In this document: positions 46,520 to 57,300 of the stretch, in pieces
How positions within the stretch are numbered: the stretch's first letter is position 1
Layout: each line of letters begins with the position of its first letter
Assembly: GCF_004364155.1 (NCBI RefSeq)
Contig: NZ_SOAZ01000003.1
Coordinates: 62,001 to 126,000 of the forward strand
Length of the DNA: 64,000 bases
Source: Fonticella tunisiensis
GTDB taxonomy: Bacteria; Bacillota; Clostridia; Clostridiales; Caloramatoraceae
Reading direction: 5' to 3'
Program-made: the position numbers and the translations under genes
Notes under the pieces: model-generated
What the model was told of the DNA's origin: nothing
The model's database searches: none
Seen by the model: only the letters and a program-made list of their open reading frames with translations

Positions 46520-47002
46520 TCAACTATCCCTTCCATTAACCTTCATCCACAGGGACTGATTATTATACTCCTTTGTCCCCGTAAGTTCCCTTCCAAACCA
46601 GTCAGGCGGCACAAAACCCTCAGCTTCCTCATAGGATTTAAACTCAACTTCTACAGTTTTCAGCTCAAAACCTATATTTTTAAAAATATCAACTTCAGCA
46701 TATAGGCCATTCCCAAGTTCAATAACAAGCCTATCCTTTATGACAGGTACGGATTTATTGTTTAGCTGATGGTAGGTATTTTCAGTAATTTCGATTTCTA
46801 TCTCTTCCCTGCCCTGCTTATTATTAAGCCTGTTTTTGTAGGTCATATAGAACTTGCTTTTATCTTCCCATTCAACCCTTCTAATCCTTACTTCCTCCTT
46901 TCCAGTTGCAAGATAGCTTTGATATATGGTTTTCCTCTCCTGGATTTTAAGGTTATCGGGTATGAAACTTAAAAGGAACTTTCTTTCTATTTCCACAGCC
47001 AT
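46520..47002 (-). CDS. CYTH-domain protein
   Basis: 160 residues, opening with the hallmark EIERKFLL (4-11), then alternating Glu/Lys/Arg strands (VRIRRVEW, REEIEIEI, YAEVDIF, KTVEVEF) that line the tunnel barrel of triphosphate-binding CYTH enzymes (class IV adenylate cyclase, tripolyphosphatase or thiamine-triphosphatase like). Most bacterial members are inorganic triphosphatases. Stands alone. Confidence 0.9.
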   Translation of the reverse strand: MAVEIERKFLLSFIPDNLKIQERKTIYQSYLATGKEEVRIRRVEWEDKSKFYMTYKNRLNNKQGREEIEIEITENTYHQLNNKSVPVIKDRLVIELGNGLYAEVDIFKNIGFELKTVEVEFKSYEEAEGFVPPDWFGRELTGTKEYNNQSLWMKVNGRDS

Positions 47003-47208
47003 TTAATCACCTCGGTAAATTTTAAATATGCATATCTCTATTCTATCATCTCTTAAGTTTTTTGTGGACAGCAACAAGCCTTTATGCTGACTGATTTTCT
47101 GGCTGACATGTTTATTAAAATTTCCCCAAGCACTGCTCTTATAACACGGAATATACAACCGTATCACTTCCGTTTTGCAATCCCCGGCATAAAATTATCA
47201 TTTGATTC

Positions 47209-47237
47209 TTGACAACAAAAAAATAGTATGATATCTT
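47209..47237 (+). promoter_or_regulatory. Promoter of the pyr operon
   Basis: TTGACA at 47209-47214 and TATCTT at 47232-47237, 17 bases apart. Transcripts would start near 47245, just ahead of the first PyrR-binding loop. Confidence 0.75.
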
Positions 47238-47249
47238 TAATAAAAATCA

Positions 47250-47285
47250 ACCTTTAAATTTGGTCCAGTGAGGCCAGGAAGGCAT
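47250..47285 (+). promoter_or_regulatory. PyrR-binding loop 1 and antiterminator segment
   Basis: GGTCCAGTGAGGCC (47262-47275) matches the PyrR recognition loop (…UCCAGNGAGGYU…) on a stem formed by CCTTTAAATTTGG and CCAGGAAGG. GGAAGGCAT at 47277-47285 is also identical to the 3' arm of the downstream terminator, so without PyrR it can pair with ATGCCTTCC (47360-47368) and prevent termination; UMP-bound PyrR would lock it in the loop and stop transcription. Confidence 0.9.
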
Positions 47286-47359
47286 AAATTCAGATGATAA
47301 TTTTTTAGTATACGCATAATTTTTATACCTTTTAAAGTATATTATAGAAAAGTATACAT

Positions 47360-47388
47360 ATGCCTTCCATAAAAGGAAGGCATTTTTA
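47360..47388 (+). terminator. PyrR-controlled leader terminator
   Basis: 9-bp stem ATGCCTTCC/GGAAGGCAT (47360-47368, 47375-47383) and a run of T. It mutually excludes the antiterminator pairing with 47277-47285. Confidence 0.92.
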
Positions 47389-47392
47389 TTAT

Positions 47393-47425
47393 CCTTTAAA
47401 TCTAGTCCAGTGAGGCTAAAAAGGA
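47393..47425 (+). promoter_or_regulatory. PyrR-binding loop 2 overlapping the pyrB ribosome site
   Basis: CTAGTCCAGTGAGGCTA (47402-47418) is a second PyrR loop. Its stem pairs CCTTT (47393-47397) with AAAGG, which is part of the AAGGAGGAG ribosome site of pyrB at 47420-47428. PyrR bound here should hide the ribosome site, a translational brake in addition to attenuation. Confidence 0.8.
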
Positions 47426-47435
47426 GGAGAAAATT

Positions 47436-48374
47436 ATGTTAAAAGGAAGACACCTAATCGATCCCATGGATTTTTCCGTTCAAGAATTAGAAGAAATTTT
47501 CAAATTAGCCGAGCAAATCATATCCAATCCAAAAGATTTTTCTCATCTCTGTGACGGAAAAATTTTAGCCACTCTTTTTTATGAACCCAGCACAAGAACC
47601 AGGTTGAGTTTTGAATCAGCAATGTTAAAACTTGGTGGAAAGGTACTTGGCTTTTACGAGCCCAATTCAAGCTCAGTCGCAAAGGGTGAAAGCGTAGCAG
47701 ACACGATAAGAACCATCTCATGCTATGCTGATATTGCCGTTATCAGACATCCAAAGGAAGGAGCTCCTAAAGTTGCCTCCATGTATTCAGATATTCCAGT
47801 AATCAATGCAGGAGATGGAGGGCATCAGCATCCCACACAAACATTAACGGATCTTTTAACCATAAGAATCCTAAAAGGACGTCTGTTTAATCTTACCATT
47901 GGGATATGTGGCGATTTAAAATTTGGAAGAACTGTACATTCCCTTCTAAAAGCCATGTCAAGGTATGAAAACAACAAATTCATCCTAATTTCTCCCGAAG
48001 AATTAAAAATTCCTGATTATATAAAGAAAGAAGTTTTACGTAAGGGAAACATCGATTTTATCGAAAATGAAAAATTGGAGGAAGTCATAGACTCCCTTGA
48101 TATCCTCTATATGACCAGGGTACAAAGAGAAAGGTTTTTCAATGAAGAGGATTATATCCGCCTGAAAGACAGTTATATATTGGATGCAGAAAAAATGAAG
48201 AAAGCACCCAAAGACATGATTGTTCTCCACCCTCTTCCCAGAGTGAACGAAATTGCCTATGAAGTAGACTCCGATCCCAGGGCCTGTTATTTCAAGCAAG
48301 CAAAATACGGAATGTTTGTAAGAATGGCACTCATATTAAAATTATTGGGGGTGGATGAACATGTTAACGATTAA
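47436..48374 (+). CDS. pyrB: Aspartate carbamoyltransferase catalytic subunit
   Basis: 312 residues. Carbamoyl-phosphate site [15 protein letters not shown] near 47-61 (STRT motif), [16 protein letters not shown] near 128-143, HPLPRVNEI near 266. First committed step of pyrimidine synthesis. It overlaps pyrI, the regulatory chain, so a PyrB6PyrI6-type allosteric enzyme is expected. Confidence 0.98.
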   Translation: MLKGRHLIDPMDFSVQELEEIFKLAEQIISNPKDFSHLCDGKILATLFYEPSTRTRLSFESAMLKLGGKVLGFYEPNSSSVAKGESVADTIRTISCYADIAVIRHPKEGAPKVASMYSDIPVINAGDGGHQHPTQTLTDLLTIRILKGRLFNLTIGICGDLKFGRTVHSLLKAMSRYENNKFILISPEELKIPDYIKKEVLRKGNIDFIENEKLEEVIDSLDILYMTRVQRERFFNEEDYIRLKDSYILDAEKMKKAPKDMIVLHPLPRVNEIAYEVDSDPRACYFKQAKYGMFVRMALILKLLGVDEHVND

Positions 48375-48792
48375 CAGTATAAAAAAAGGAATTGTTATAG
48401 ATCACATTAAAGCAGGAACAGGAATTAAAATATTTAACTATCTGGCGCTGAATAAAGCAGATTTTTCTGTGGCCCTCATTATTAATGCTTCAAGTTCAAA
48501 GATGGGTAAAAAAGATATGATTAAAATAGAAAATGCAATCGATGTGGATATTACAGCACTGGGGCTTATAGATCCTAATATTACAATTAACATCATAAAG
48601 GATGAAAATATAGTAGAAAAGATTTATCCCAAACTACCGGAAAAAGTTGAGGACATTATAACATGTAAAAATCCAAGGTGCATAACTTCCATGGAAAACT
48701 ACATCCCCCATGAATTCTATCTGGTTGATGAGTCAAAGGGGGAATATAGATGCAGGTATTGTGATGAAATCTATAGACTTACAGAAATATAA
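48361..48792 (+). CDS. pyrI: Aspartate carbamoyltransferase regulatory subunit
   Basis: 143 residues. N-terminal allosteric nucleotide domain ([12 protein letters not shown]) and C-terminal zinc domain with four Cys (CKNPRC … CRYC). ATG 48361 has the better distance to the GGGGGTGG site than ATG 48355. Translation is coupled to pyrB. Confidence 0.96.
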   Translation: MLTINSIKKGIVIDHIKAGTGIKIFNYLALNKADFSVALIINASSSKMGKKDMIKIENAIDVDITALGLIDPNITINIIKDENIVEKIYPKLPEKVEDIITCKNPRCITSMENYIPHEFYLVDESKGEYRCRYCDEIYRLTEI

Positions 48793-48820
48793 AAAGATAA
48801 TTGAGCCTGGAGGTGCAGCA

Positions 48821-50035
48821 ATGGAACTTTTAATAAAGGGAGCAAGGATTGTGGACGCATCCCAGGACTTCCCCGGGGACGTCTACATTAAAGATGGGTT
48901 TATTGAGGAGATCGGAAAAAATTTAAATAAAGATTGTAAAACCCTGCATGCCAGAGGACTTATGCTTTTACCTTCCTTCATAGACCTGCATAGTCATTTT
49001 AGAGATCCAGGCTTAACACATAAAGAAGACCTGTTAACCGGAAGTTTAGCAGCCATAAAGGGAGGATATACAGCAGTAAACCTGATGGCAAATACAAAGC
49101 CTGTTTGTGACAACATGGATATTGTAAATTATGTGCTAAAAAAAGCTGGAAAAGTTGGCATCGTAGATGTACATCAAACAGTTTCCATTACAAGAGAATT
49201 GGGCGGTAAAGATACAAACCACATTGATGAACTTGAGCCTTCTGTAAAATTTATCTCAGATGATGGTAAAGGAGTTTTAAACAGCAAAGTAATGATTGAG
49301 GCAATGATGAAGGCAAAGAAAAAAGGAATTAGAATTATTACCCATGCAGAAAATGAAGAACTTACTGAAGTAGATACTCGTCTCGCAGAAAACACAATGA
49401 CCTGGAGAGATATTTCTCTGGCAAAATTTACAGGATGTCCCCTTCATGTTGCCCATGTAAGCACAAAGGAAGCTATGGAATATATAGTGGAAGCAAAGAA
49501 AAGTGGATATGACATTACCTGCGAAGTAACACCACATCATATTGCACTTACAGAAGACGTGGAATATAGGGTCAATCCTCCTCTTCGTAAAAAAGAAGAT
49601 ATAGAGTTTTTAATTAGATGCATTCAAGAAGGTTGGGTAGACGCCATAGGTACGGATCATGCTCCCCATACTTTAGAGGATAAACAAAATGGAGTCCCTG
49701 GAATATCCGGAATAGAAACTGCCTTTTCGGTATGCTACAGCAAACTCGTAAAGAAAGGATATATTACACTTAACAAGCTGTCGGAAATCATGTCAAAAAA
49801 CCCGGCAAGAATCATGGGATTAAATAAGGGAGAAATCAAAATAGGATATGACGGTGACCTAACCTTAATAGATATTCAAAGGAAAGTTAATGTTTCCTCT
49901 GAAGAATTCGCTTCCAAAGGGAAAAACACCCCCTTTGAAGGTATGAAGCTATATGGAGTTATAGTAATGACAATTAAATCCGGAAAAGTGGTATATAAGA
50001 ATTCATCCTATGTATCTCAGGGATTGGAGGGCTAA
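48821..50035 (+). CDS. pyrC: Dihydroorotase (class I)
   Basis: 404 residues, cyclises carbamoyl aspartate to dihydroorotate. Metal ligands HSHFRDPG near 58-65, further His in THAENEE, HVAHVST, and the GTDHAPH block near 300. ATG 48821 follows GGAGGTG; longer readings overlap pyrI without a ribosome site. Confidence 0.97.
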   Translation: MELLIKGARIVDASQDFPGDVYIKDGFIEEIGKNLNKDCKTLHARGLMLLPSFIDLHSHFRDPGLTHKEDLLTGSLAAIKGGYTAVNLMANTKPVCDNMDIVNYVLKKAGKVGIVDVHQTVSITRELGGKDTNHIDELEPSVKFISDDGKGVLNSKVMIEAMMKAKKKGIRIITHAENEELTEVDTRLAENTMTWRDISLAKFTGCPLHVAHVSTKEAMEYIVEAKKSGYDITCEVTPHHIALTEDVEYRVNPPLRKKEDIEFLIRCIQEGWVDAIGTDHAPHTLEDKQNGVPGISGIETAFSVCYSKLVKKGYITLNKLSEIMSKNPARIMGLNKGEIKIGYDGDLTLIDIQRKVNVSSEEFASKGKNTPFEGMKLYGVIVMTIKSGKVVYKNSSYVSQGLEG

Positions 50036-50037
50036 TC

Positions 50038-50904
50038 ATGATTGCAGATATACTTTATCATGAAGTAGAGAAAAAGGGCCCAATCTGCGTAGGGCTTGAT
50101 ACAGACGTTAGTTACATTCCTAAAAATTTTATGGAAAAGTTCAATACCATAGAGGAATCTATCTTCCGCTTTAATCAAAAAATCATAGATGCAACTTCTG
50201 ATATAGCCGCCTGCTTTAAAGTACAAATCGCCTATTATGAAGCCTGTGGCTTAAATGGACTCATGGCATATAAAAAGACCCTGGAATATCTGAGAAGCCT
50301 TAAACTAATCACCATTGCAGATATCAAAAGAGGAGATATAGCAAAGACGGCTGAAATGTATGCAAAAGCACATTTTGAAGGAGACTTTGAAAGCGATTAT
50401 ATCACCGTAAACCCCTACATGGGACTTGATAGTCTTACTCCCTATTTAAAATATGTAAAAGAAAATCAAAAGGGCTTATTTGCTCTCATTCGAACTTCAA
50501 ATCCCGGGGCTGAGGATATCCAGTACATTGAGGATAGAAAGGGAATAAGAGTCTATCAACATGTTGGTGAAAAACTCCAAAAACTAGGTTTAGATTTTAT
50601 GGGAAGCTGCGGTTATAGCTCAATTGGAGGGGTTGTGGGCTGTACTCATATAGAAGAAGGATTGGATCTTAGAAAAAAACTCAATCACACTTTCTTTCTC
50701 ATCCCCGGATATGGTGCTCAGGGGGGAGGAGCAAAAGAAGCAGCCGTATATCTAAGAAATGGAAATGGAGGCGTTGTAAACTCCTCAAGGGCGGTACTCC
50801 TTGCATACAAAAAAGTTGAGGGTGGAGAGAATGAATTCGATATATGTGCAAGGAATGAAGTGATAAAAATGAGGGAGGAAATCCAGAATGAACTTTCAAT
50901 ATAG
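50038..50904 (+). CDS. pyrF: Orotidine 5'-phosphate decarboxylase, type 2
   Basis: 288 residues, the last step to UMP. Catalytic DIKRGDIAKTA near 97-107, GLDTDVSYIP at the N terminus (substrate Asp), IPGYGAQGGG for the phosphate. The long type-2 form is usual in clostridia and actinobacteria. Starts 2 bases after the pyrC stop. Confidence 0.96.
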   Translation: MIADILYHEVEKKGPICVGLDTDVSYIPKNFMEKFNTIEESIFRFNQKIIDATSDIAACFKVQIAYYEACGLNGLMAYKKTLEYLRSLKLITIADIKRGDIAKTAEMYAKAHFEGDFESDYITVNPYMGLDSLTPYLKYVKENQKGLFALIRTSNPGAEDIQYIEDRKGIRVYQHVGEKLQKLGLDFMGSCGYSSIGGVVGCTHIEEGLDLRKKLNHTFFLIPGYGAQGGGAKEAAVYLRNGNGGVVNSSRAVLLAYKKVEGGENEFDICARNEVIKMREEIQNELSI

Positions 50905-51628
50905 AGTTGAAATCGTAGATGAAAACATGGAAATTTCTAAAGGAATATATAAACTCTCTCTAAGTGGAAAATTCAAAGGAGTCCCAGGACAATTTTATAT
51001 GTTAAAAACCTATGGACTAAACCCTCTGCTTCCCAGGCCCATCAGCATACATGATATACATGAAAATAAAATATCCTTTCTGTATTCTGTAGTTGGGGAA
51101 GGCACAAAGTTTCTAAGCCAGTTAAGGAAGGGAGAACAATTACAAATCCTGGGGCCTTTAGGAAAGGGATTTAACGTTGAAAATATAAAGGGTAAAGCCG
51201 CCATTATATCCGGAGGCATAGGAATTGCACCGATGCTTTACCTCTCTAAAAATCTCAAGGTTTCCACCCTTCATCTATATGCCGGTTTTCGTGATGAAGT
51301 ATACGGTATCGATGACATGAAGAAGTATACAGATAAAATTTATTTGACTACAGAAAACGGAAATACAGGAGTGAAAGGATACATTACCGAAATTTTTAAC
51401 CCTTCATCCTATGATATAGTGTTATGCTGTGGCCCGGAAAAAATGATGATGAAAACAGTTAAATTATGTAAAGAATATAATGTTCCAATTTTTGTATCTA
51501 TGGAAAAACATATGGCCTGCGGCATAGGCGCCTGCCTTGTCTGCACCTGCAAAACAAAAAATGGAAACCGAAGGACCTGTAAGGACGGACCGGTATTTTT
51601 AGGGGAGGATGTGATATGGGATGCTTAA
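50888..51628 (+). CDS. pyrK: Dihydroorotate dehydrogenase electron-transfer subunit
   Basis: 246 residues, FAD- and 2Fe-2S-containing partner that hands electrons from dihydroorotate to NAD+. FAD motif LPRPISIHD near 43, NAD part [10 protein letters not shown] near 106, cluster cysteines [11 protein letters not shown] … C near 213-230. Overlaps pyrF and pyrD. Confidence 0.96.
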   Translation: MNFQYRVEIVDENMEISKGIYKLSLSGKFKGVPGQFYMLKTYGLNPLLPRPISIHDIHENKISFLYSVVGEGTKFLSQLRKGEQLQILGPLGKGFNVENIKGKAAIISGGIGIAPMLYLSKNLKVSTLHLYAGFRDEVYGIDDMKKYTDKIYLTTENGNTGVKGYITEIFNPSSYDIVLCCGPEKMMMKTVKLCKEYNVPIFVSMEKHMACGIGACLVCTCKTKNGNRRTCKDGPVFLGEDVIWDA

Positions 51629-52517
51629 TGTAAACATAGCAGGAGTGAATTTTAAAAACCCAATAATCGCTGCTTCCGGAACCTTTGGATTTGGACAGGA
51701 GTATTCCTCACTATATAATGTATCAAAATTAGGAGCTATCACAACAAAAGGGCTAACCCTGCACCCCAGGGAAGGAAATAATGGACTTAGGATTTACGAG
51801 ACCCCAGGTGGAATGTTAAACAGTGTAGGCCTTCAGAATCCCGGAGTAATAAGATTTATTGATGAGGAACTCCCCAGAATGAAAAGATTGGGAACAAAAA
51901 TCATTGCAAATTTTGGGGGATGTACCATAGATGAATATATCAAGGGCATAGAACTTTTAAACCAGACGGACGTTGACATGATAGAACTCAACATCTCCTG
52001 CCCTAATGTGAAATATGGTGGAATGGCATTTGGAGTTAAATCCAGCATCGCCTATCAAGTAGTACGGGAGGCAAAAAGCTGCTGCAAAAAACCTCTTATG
52101 GTAAAGCTGTCTCCCAATGCGGAGGATATTGTGGATATGGCCTTTAGATGCTGTGAAGGAGGTGCAGATGCCCTCTCTTTAGTGAATACCTTTAAGGCAA
52201 TGGAAATCGATATTCATAAAAGAAAGCCCGTATTTGAAAATATTTATGCCGGATTGTCTGGCCCTGCCATAAAGCCTGTCGCTCTAAGAATGGTTTACGA
52301 TGTTTCAAAGGCCGTGAATATTCCAGTTGTGGGAATGGGTGGTATTACTTCAGCAAAGGATGCCATTCAATTTATTATGGCGGGGGCCCATGCTGTACAG
52401 ATTGGAACTGCAAACTTTATAAAACCGGACATATGTCTTGATATTCTTTCAGGGATACAGGAGTTTATGGAAAAAGAGGGTATTAAAGATATCAGTGAAA
52501 TCCGTGGAATTGCATAA
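51621..52517 (+). CDS. pyrD: Dihydroorotate dehydrogenase B catalytic subunit
   Basis: 298 residues, FMN TIM barrel. Family block [11 protein letters not shown] near 122-132 with the catalytic Cys, [20 protein letters not shown] and GTANF near the phosphate site. Requires PyrK. Confidence 0.97.
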   Translation: MLNVNIAGVNFKNPIIAASGTFGFGQEYSSLYNVSKLGAITTKGLTLHPREGNNGLRIYETPGGMLNSVGLQNPGVIRFIDEELPRMKRLGTKIIANFGGCTIDEYIKGIELLNQTDVDMIELNISCPNVKYGGMAFGVKSSIAYQVVREAKSCCKKPLMVKLSPNAEDIVDMAFRCCEGGADALSLVNTFKAMEIDIHKRKPVFENIYAGLSGPAIKPVALRMVYDVSKAVNIPVVGMGGITSAKDAIQFIMAGAHAVQIGTANFIKPDICLDILSGIQEFMEKEGIKDISEIRGIA

Positions 52518-52564
52518 GCTCAGTATTAATAATATATACCGAAAAAGTTCAAGGAGGGGATACC

Positions 52565-53122
52565 GTGGTAATTGACTTATTAAAGGAATCAGGGGCACTT
52601 CTGGAGGGACATTTTCTCCTCTCTTCAGGACGCCACAGCAGCAAATATTTTCAGTGTGCAAAGCTTCTACAATATCCGGATAAAGCAGAAAAAGTCTTAA
52701 ATGTTGTGGTAGAACAAATAAAAGAATTAGACTTCGACATAGTAGTAGGTCCTGCAATGGGAGGAATAATCGTTGCATATGAAATAGGAAGACAGCTTGG
52801 AAAGCCGGCTCTCTTTACTGAAAGAGCAGATGGAAAAATGACCCTTAGAAGAGGATTTGAAATCAAAAAAGGCCAGAAAGTATTAATTACAGAGGATGTT
52901 GTAACTACTGGAAAGTCCTCCCTGGAAACTGCAGAAGTAATCAAATCGCTCGGTGGAGAGGTCATAGGGATTGCCTGCATAGTAGATAGAGAAAACAGCA
53001 ATATTGACTACCCAATCTACAGCGCAATAAAAATGAAAACAGAAAGTTTTGAGGAGGGATCATGCCCCCTTTGTAACCAGGGGCTTCCTTATATAAAACC
53101 TGGAAGTAGAAATATTAAATAA
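52565..53122 (+). CDS. pyrE: Orotate phosphoribosyltransferase
   Basis: 185 residues. PRPP-binding signature [13 protein letters not shown] near 109-121, [11 protein letters not shown], and a basic [11 protein letters not shown] flexible loop. It ends with a C-terminal [15 protein letters not shown] stretch, with a Cys pair found in the long clostridial form. Starts with GTG 52565 behind AAGGAGGGG. Confidence 0.96.
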   Translation: MVIDLLKESGALLEGHFLLSSGRHSSKYFQCAKLLQYPDKAEKVLNVVVEQIKELDFDIVVGPAMGGIIVAYEIGRQLGKPALFTERADGKMTLRRGFEIKKGQKVLITEDVVTTGKSSLETAEVIKSLGGEVIGIACIVDRENSNIDYPIYSAIKMKTESFEEGSCPLCNQGLPYIKPGSRNIK

Positions 53123-53143
53123 AGCTATAATATAAAAATGATA

Positions 53144-53178
53144 AAACCTTTAACTTAGTCCAGTGAGGCTAATAAGGG
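53144..53178 (+). promoter_or_regulatory. PyrR-binding loop 3, before carA
   Basis: TTAGTCCAGTGAGGCTAA (53155-53172) on a stem CCTT/AAGG. Downstream, CCTCA (about 53202) can pair with TGAGG (53223-53227), which holds the carA ribosome site, so an internal PyrR brake on carAB is plausible. No strong T-run terminator is seen between pyrE and carA. Confidence 0.8.
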
Positions 53179-53235
53179 AATGCTTAAGCTGCAGCCCTCT
53201 GCCTCAAATAAAATTTAGAAAATGAGGTGGATATA

Positions 53236-54297
53236 ATGCAAGGGATTTTATACTTGGAAGATGGTACAATTTATGCAGGTAAAGGTTTTGGAAAAACAGG
53301 CACATCCGTTGGTGAACTGGTATTTAATACTTCTATGACAGGCTATGAGCAAATCCTTACCGATCCTTCCTACGCCTGTCAAGTCATCACAATGACTTAT
53401 CCACTAATAGGAAATTATGGAATCAATAAGCTGGAACAAGAATCTAACAGGGTCCACGCAAAGGGATTTGTTGTAAAATCTATCTCTCAACACCCTTCAA
53501 ACTATATGAAGGAAGAAACCCTGGATGAATTTCTAAAGCGAATGAATGTAGTTGGAGTATATGATGTAGACACAAGGAGTATCACAAAAAAGATCCGAAA
53601 AGAAGGAACTGTTAAATGCGTAATTTCCAACGAAAACTTATCTATTGCACAGCTTGAAACATATATAAAAACAGTCCCTCTTAAAGAGGATCTTATACAG
53701 GATGTAAGTACCGTCAAAATTATTCATATTCCAGGAACAGGTCCAAAAGTTGCCGTCATCGATTTTGGCTCAAAGGCAAATATCATTCGAAATTTAAAAG
53801 AGTTTGACTGTGACATTACTATTTTTCCATATAACTCAACCTATGATGAGATCATGGCTGTTCATCCCGATGGGGTCCTCCTAAGCAATGGGCCGGGAGA
53901 CCCAAAGAGTATGTCGCCATATCTTCCCCATATCAGAAAAATCATTAAAAAACTTCCTACCTTTGGAATATGCCTGGGGCATCAGGTTCTAGCCCTGGCC
54001 TTGGGTGGAGACACCTACAAGATGAAATATGGTCACCGTGGAGGAAATCACGGAGTCTATGATATGGAAAGAGAAAAAGCCTATATAACCTCTCAAAATC
54101 ATGGGTATAGCGTAAACCCTGAGAGCATAAAGGACAAGGGAATGATTGTAACCCATGTCAACTTAAACGATGGAACAGTAGAGGGAATGAGGCACAGGGA
54201 ACTTCCTGTATTCTCAGTACAATTTCACCCTGAAGGAGCACCGGGACCTGAAGATACAGCTTATCTATTTGAAAAATTCCTGAGCTCCATGAATTAA
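53236..54297 (+). CDS. carA: Carbamoyl phosphate synthase small subunit
   Basis: 353 residues (pyrAA). N-terminal domain, then a class I glutamine amidotransferase domain: GICLGHQVLALALGG with the catalytic Cys, and HPEGAPGPED with the catalytic His. It feeds ammonia to CarB. ATG 53236 follows GAGGTGG. Confidence 0.97.
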   Translation: MQGILYLEDGTIYAGKGFGKTGTSVGELVFNTSMTGYEQILTDPSYACQVITMTYPLIGNYGINKLEQESNRVHAKGFVVKSISQHPSNYMKEETLDEFLKRMNVVGVYDVDTRSITKKIRKEGTVKCVISNENLSIAQLETYIKTVPLKEDLIQDVSTVKIIHIPGTGPKVAVIDFGSKANIIRNLKEFDCDITIFPYNSTYDEIMAVHPDGVLLSNGPGDPKSMSPYLPHIRKIIKKLPTFGICLGHQVLALALGGDTYKMKYGHRGGNHGVYDMEREKAYITSQNHGYSVNPESIKDKGMIVTHVNLNDGTVEGMRHRELPVFSVQFHPEGAPGPEDTAYLFEKFLSSMN

Positions 54298-54358
54298 CTG
54301 CCGCACCTATTATTTCTAAAGTATCTATCAAACTACAAAGGCTTAGGGAGGAATGTAT

Positions 54359-57300
54359 ATGCCAGTGGATAAAACATTAAAAAAAGTTATGATTATCGGT
54401 TCCGGTCCTATTATTATTGGGCAGGCTGCTGAGTTCGACTATTCAGGAACCCAGGCCTGCAAAGCTATAAGGGAAGAAGGCATTGAAACTGTACTCGTAA
54501 ACAGCAATCCCGCTACCATTATGACGGATATGAATATGGCAGACAAAGTATATATAGAACCTCTAAATATAAAGATCCTCGAAAAAATCATTGAAAGAGA
54601 AAAACCAGATGGTATTTTGGCCGGATTTGGTGGACAAACTGCATTGAACCTCGCCATGGATCTTAAAACTTCAGGAATTTTGGAAAAAAATAACGTAAGG
54701 CTTTTAGGTATACATGAATCTGCAATACACATGGCAGAGGATCGTGAAGCCTTTAAAAAGCTCATGCTTCAAATTGGTGAACCGGTTCCTAAGAGCATTA
54801 TCGCAACAACTCTTGAAGAGTGCAAGACCTTCGTTAAAGAAGCAGGATTCCCGGTAATTATCCGTCCAGCCTATACCCTCGGAGGAACAGGTGGTGGAAT
54901 CGCTAAAAACGAAGAGGAGCTCATAGACCTATGTAAAAAGGGAATATCCAGCAGTCCTATTGGACAAATTCTGCTGGAACAAAGTGTAGCAGGCTGGAAG
55001 GAAATCGAGTACGAGGTTATGAGGGATAAAAAGGATAACTGCATCGTCATCTGCAATATGGAAAACATAGATCCTGTAGGAATCCATACGGGAGACAGCA
55101 TCGTAGCAGCTCCTTCCCAGACTTTAAGGGATAAGGAATATCAAATGCTTAGGAAAGCAGCCATAAAGATAATCCGAAGCCTTAAAATTGAGGGAGGATG
55201 CAATATTCAGTTCGCACTGGATCCAAAGAGCGAAAAATATGTAGTTATAGAAGTAAATCCCAGAGTCAGCCGTTCAAGCGCACTAGCTTCCAAAGCTGCA
55301 GGATACCCCATAGCAAAAATTGCAGCAAAAATTGCAATTGGCTACTGCCTGGACGAATTAAAAAATGATGTCACAAAAAGTACCAGCGCCTGTTTTGAAC
55401 CTGCCCTGGATTATGTAGTAGTAAAAATTCCAAAATGGCCCTTTGATAAATTTCAAAATGGAAAAAGGTCCCTAGGAACACAGATGAAAGCCACCGGTGA
55501 AGTCATGGCCATTGACCGAACCTTTGAAAGCGCTCTTTTAAAAGCAATAACTTCATTAGAAGGGAAAATTTTCGGACTAAGACTTGAAAAGCTCTCCACC
55601 CTCACAAAGGAAGAACTCCTAAATAAAATAGATAAGCATGATGATGAAAGGATTTTTGCCATTGCAGAAGCCTTGAGAAAGGGAATAAGCATAGAAAAAC
55701 TCCATGAAATCACTAAAATTGATAACTGGTTCCTGCACGGCATACAAAGGATCATCCATATGGAAAGAAGACTTCAGGAGGAAGAACTAAACGCACCCCT
55801 TCTAAAGGAGGCAAAGAAGCTGGGATTTACAGATAGAGAAATTCTTTTCCTCACAGGAATTGATAAGAAACAATTGAATAAGATAAAAAAAGAATACAAC
55901 ATTTATCCTGTATATAAAATTGTAGATACCTGTGGAGGAGAGTTTGATGCAAAAACCCCTTACTACTACTCCTGTTATGAAGAAGAGAACGAAAATAATA
56001 TCTCTTCGGGGAAAAAGATAGTCGTTATTGGTTCCGGTCCTATTCGCATAGGCCAGGGAATTGAATTCGACTATTGCTCCGTTCATGGAATCTGGGCCAT
56101 CAAAAAAGCCGGTTATGAGTCCATAATCATTAACAATAATCCTGAAACCGTAAGCACTGACTTTGATACTTCCGATAAGCTGTATTTTGAATCCCTTAAT
56201 ATTGAAAACGTTATGAACGTCATAGAGCAGGAAAAGCCCGAGGGAGTCATAGTACAATACGGCGGACAGACGGCTATTAACCTGGCAAAGGAGTTAGAGG
56301 AAAATGGAGTAAGACTTCTTGGTACATCCTTTCACTCTATAGATTTAGCCGAGGATAGGGATAAATTTAGAAGTTTCCTGGAAGCCCTGGGAATCAAAAC
56401 TCCAGCAGGAATGGCAGTAAAAAATATTGAGGAAGGCATCTATGCTGCGGATAAATTAGGCTTTCCAGTAGTAGTAAGACCTTCATACGTCATTGGCGGC
56501 CGTGCTATGGAAGTGGTATATGACAGAGAAAAGTTAATTCAATATATGAAAGAAGCGATAAATTATTCCAGTGAACATCCCATCTTAATAGACCAGTACA
56601 TAAAAGGTAAGGAAATAGAAGTGGATGCCATATCAGACGGAGATGATGTTCTAATTCCGGGTATTATGGAACACATCGAGAGAAGTGGCATCCATTCTGG
56701 AGACAGCATCACCGTTTATCCAGCTCGAAGCCTAAAGCAGGAAACTGTTAATGAGCTGGTTGAAGCGACACGCAAAATAGCAAGGGGCTTAAATATAAAA
56801 GGACTTATAAACATCCAGTTTGTATATAATGGAAAAGATCTCTATATTATTGAAGTAAATCCCAGGGCTTCCAGAACTGTACCTGTTTTAAGCAAGGTTA
56901 CAGGAGTTCCCATAATACAGATTGCCACTCAGGTAATACTTGGCGATAGGCTCTGCGAAATCCTTCCAAATACGGGGCTAATAGAAAATAAAGATTTATA
57001 TGCTGTAAAAGTTCCTGTATTCTCCCATGAAAAGCTTCAGGAAGTTGATGTTTACCTGGGGCCTGAAATGAAATCCACCGGTGAGGTTTTGGGAATCGAT
57101 AAGGAGTATGATAAAGCACTCTACAAGGGATTTATTGCTGCAGGCTTTAATATCCCAACCTCTGGAAATATATATGTTTCCTTAAAAGAAGTGGACAGAA
57201 AGGAAGGTCTTAAAGTTATAAAAGACTATATAGGCAAGGGCTTTAAAATCTACTGTTCAGAGGGTACATGGAAATTTTTAAAGGATAACAACATTCCCAG

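Noticed and set aside
47436-48792. Possible fusion of pyrB and pyrI because the frames overlap
   Set aside because: They are in different frames, and pyrI has its own GGGGGTGG site and ATG 48361; ordinary translational coupling.
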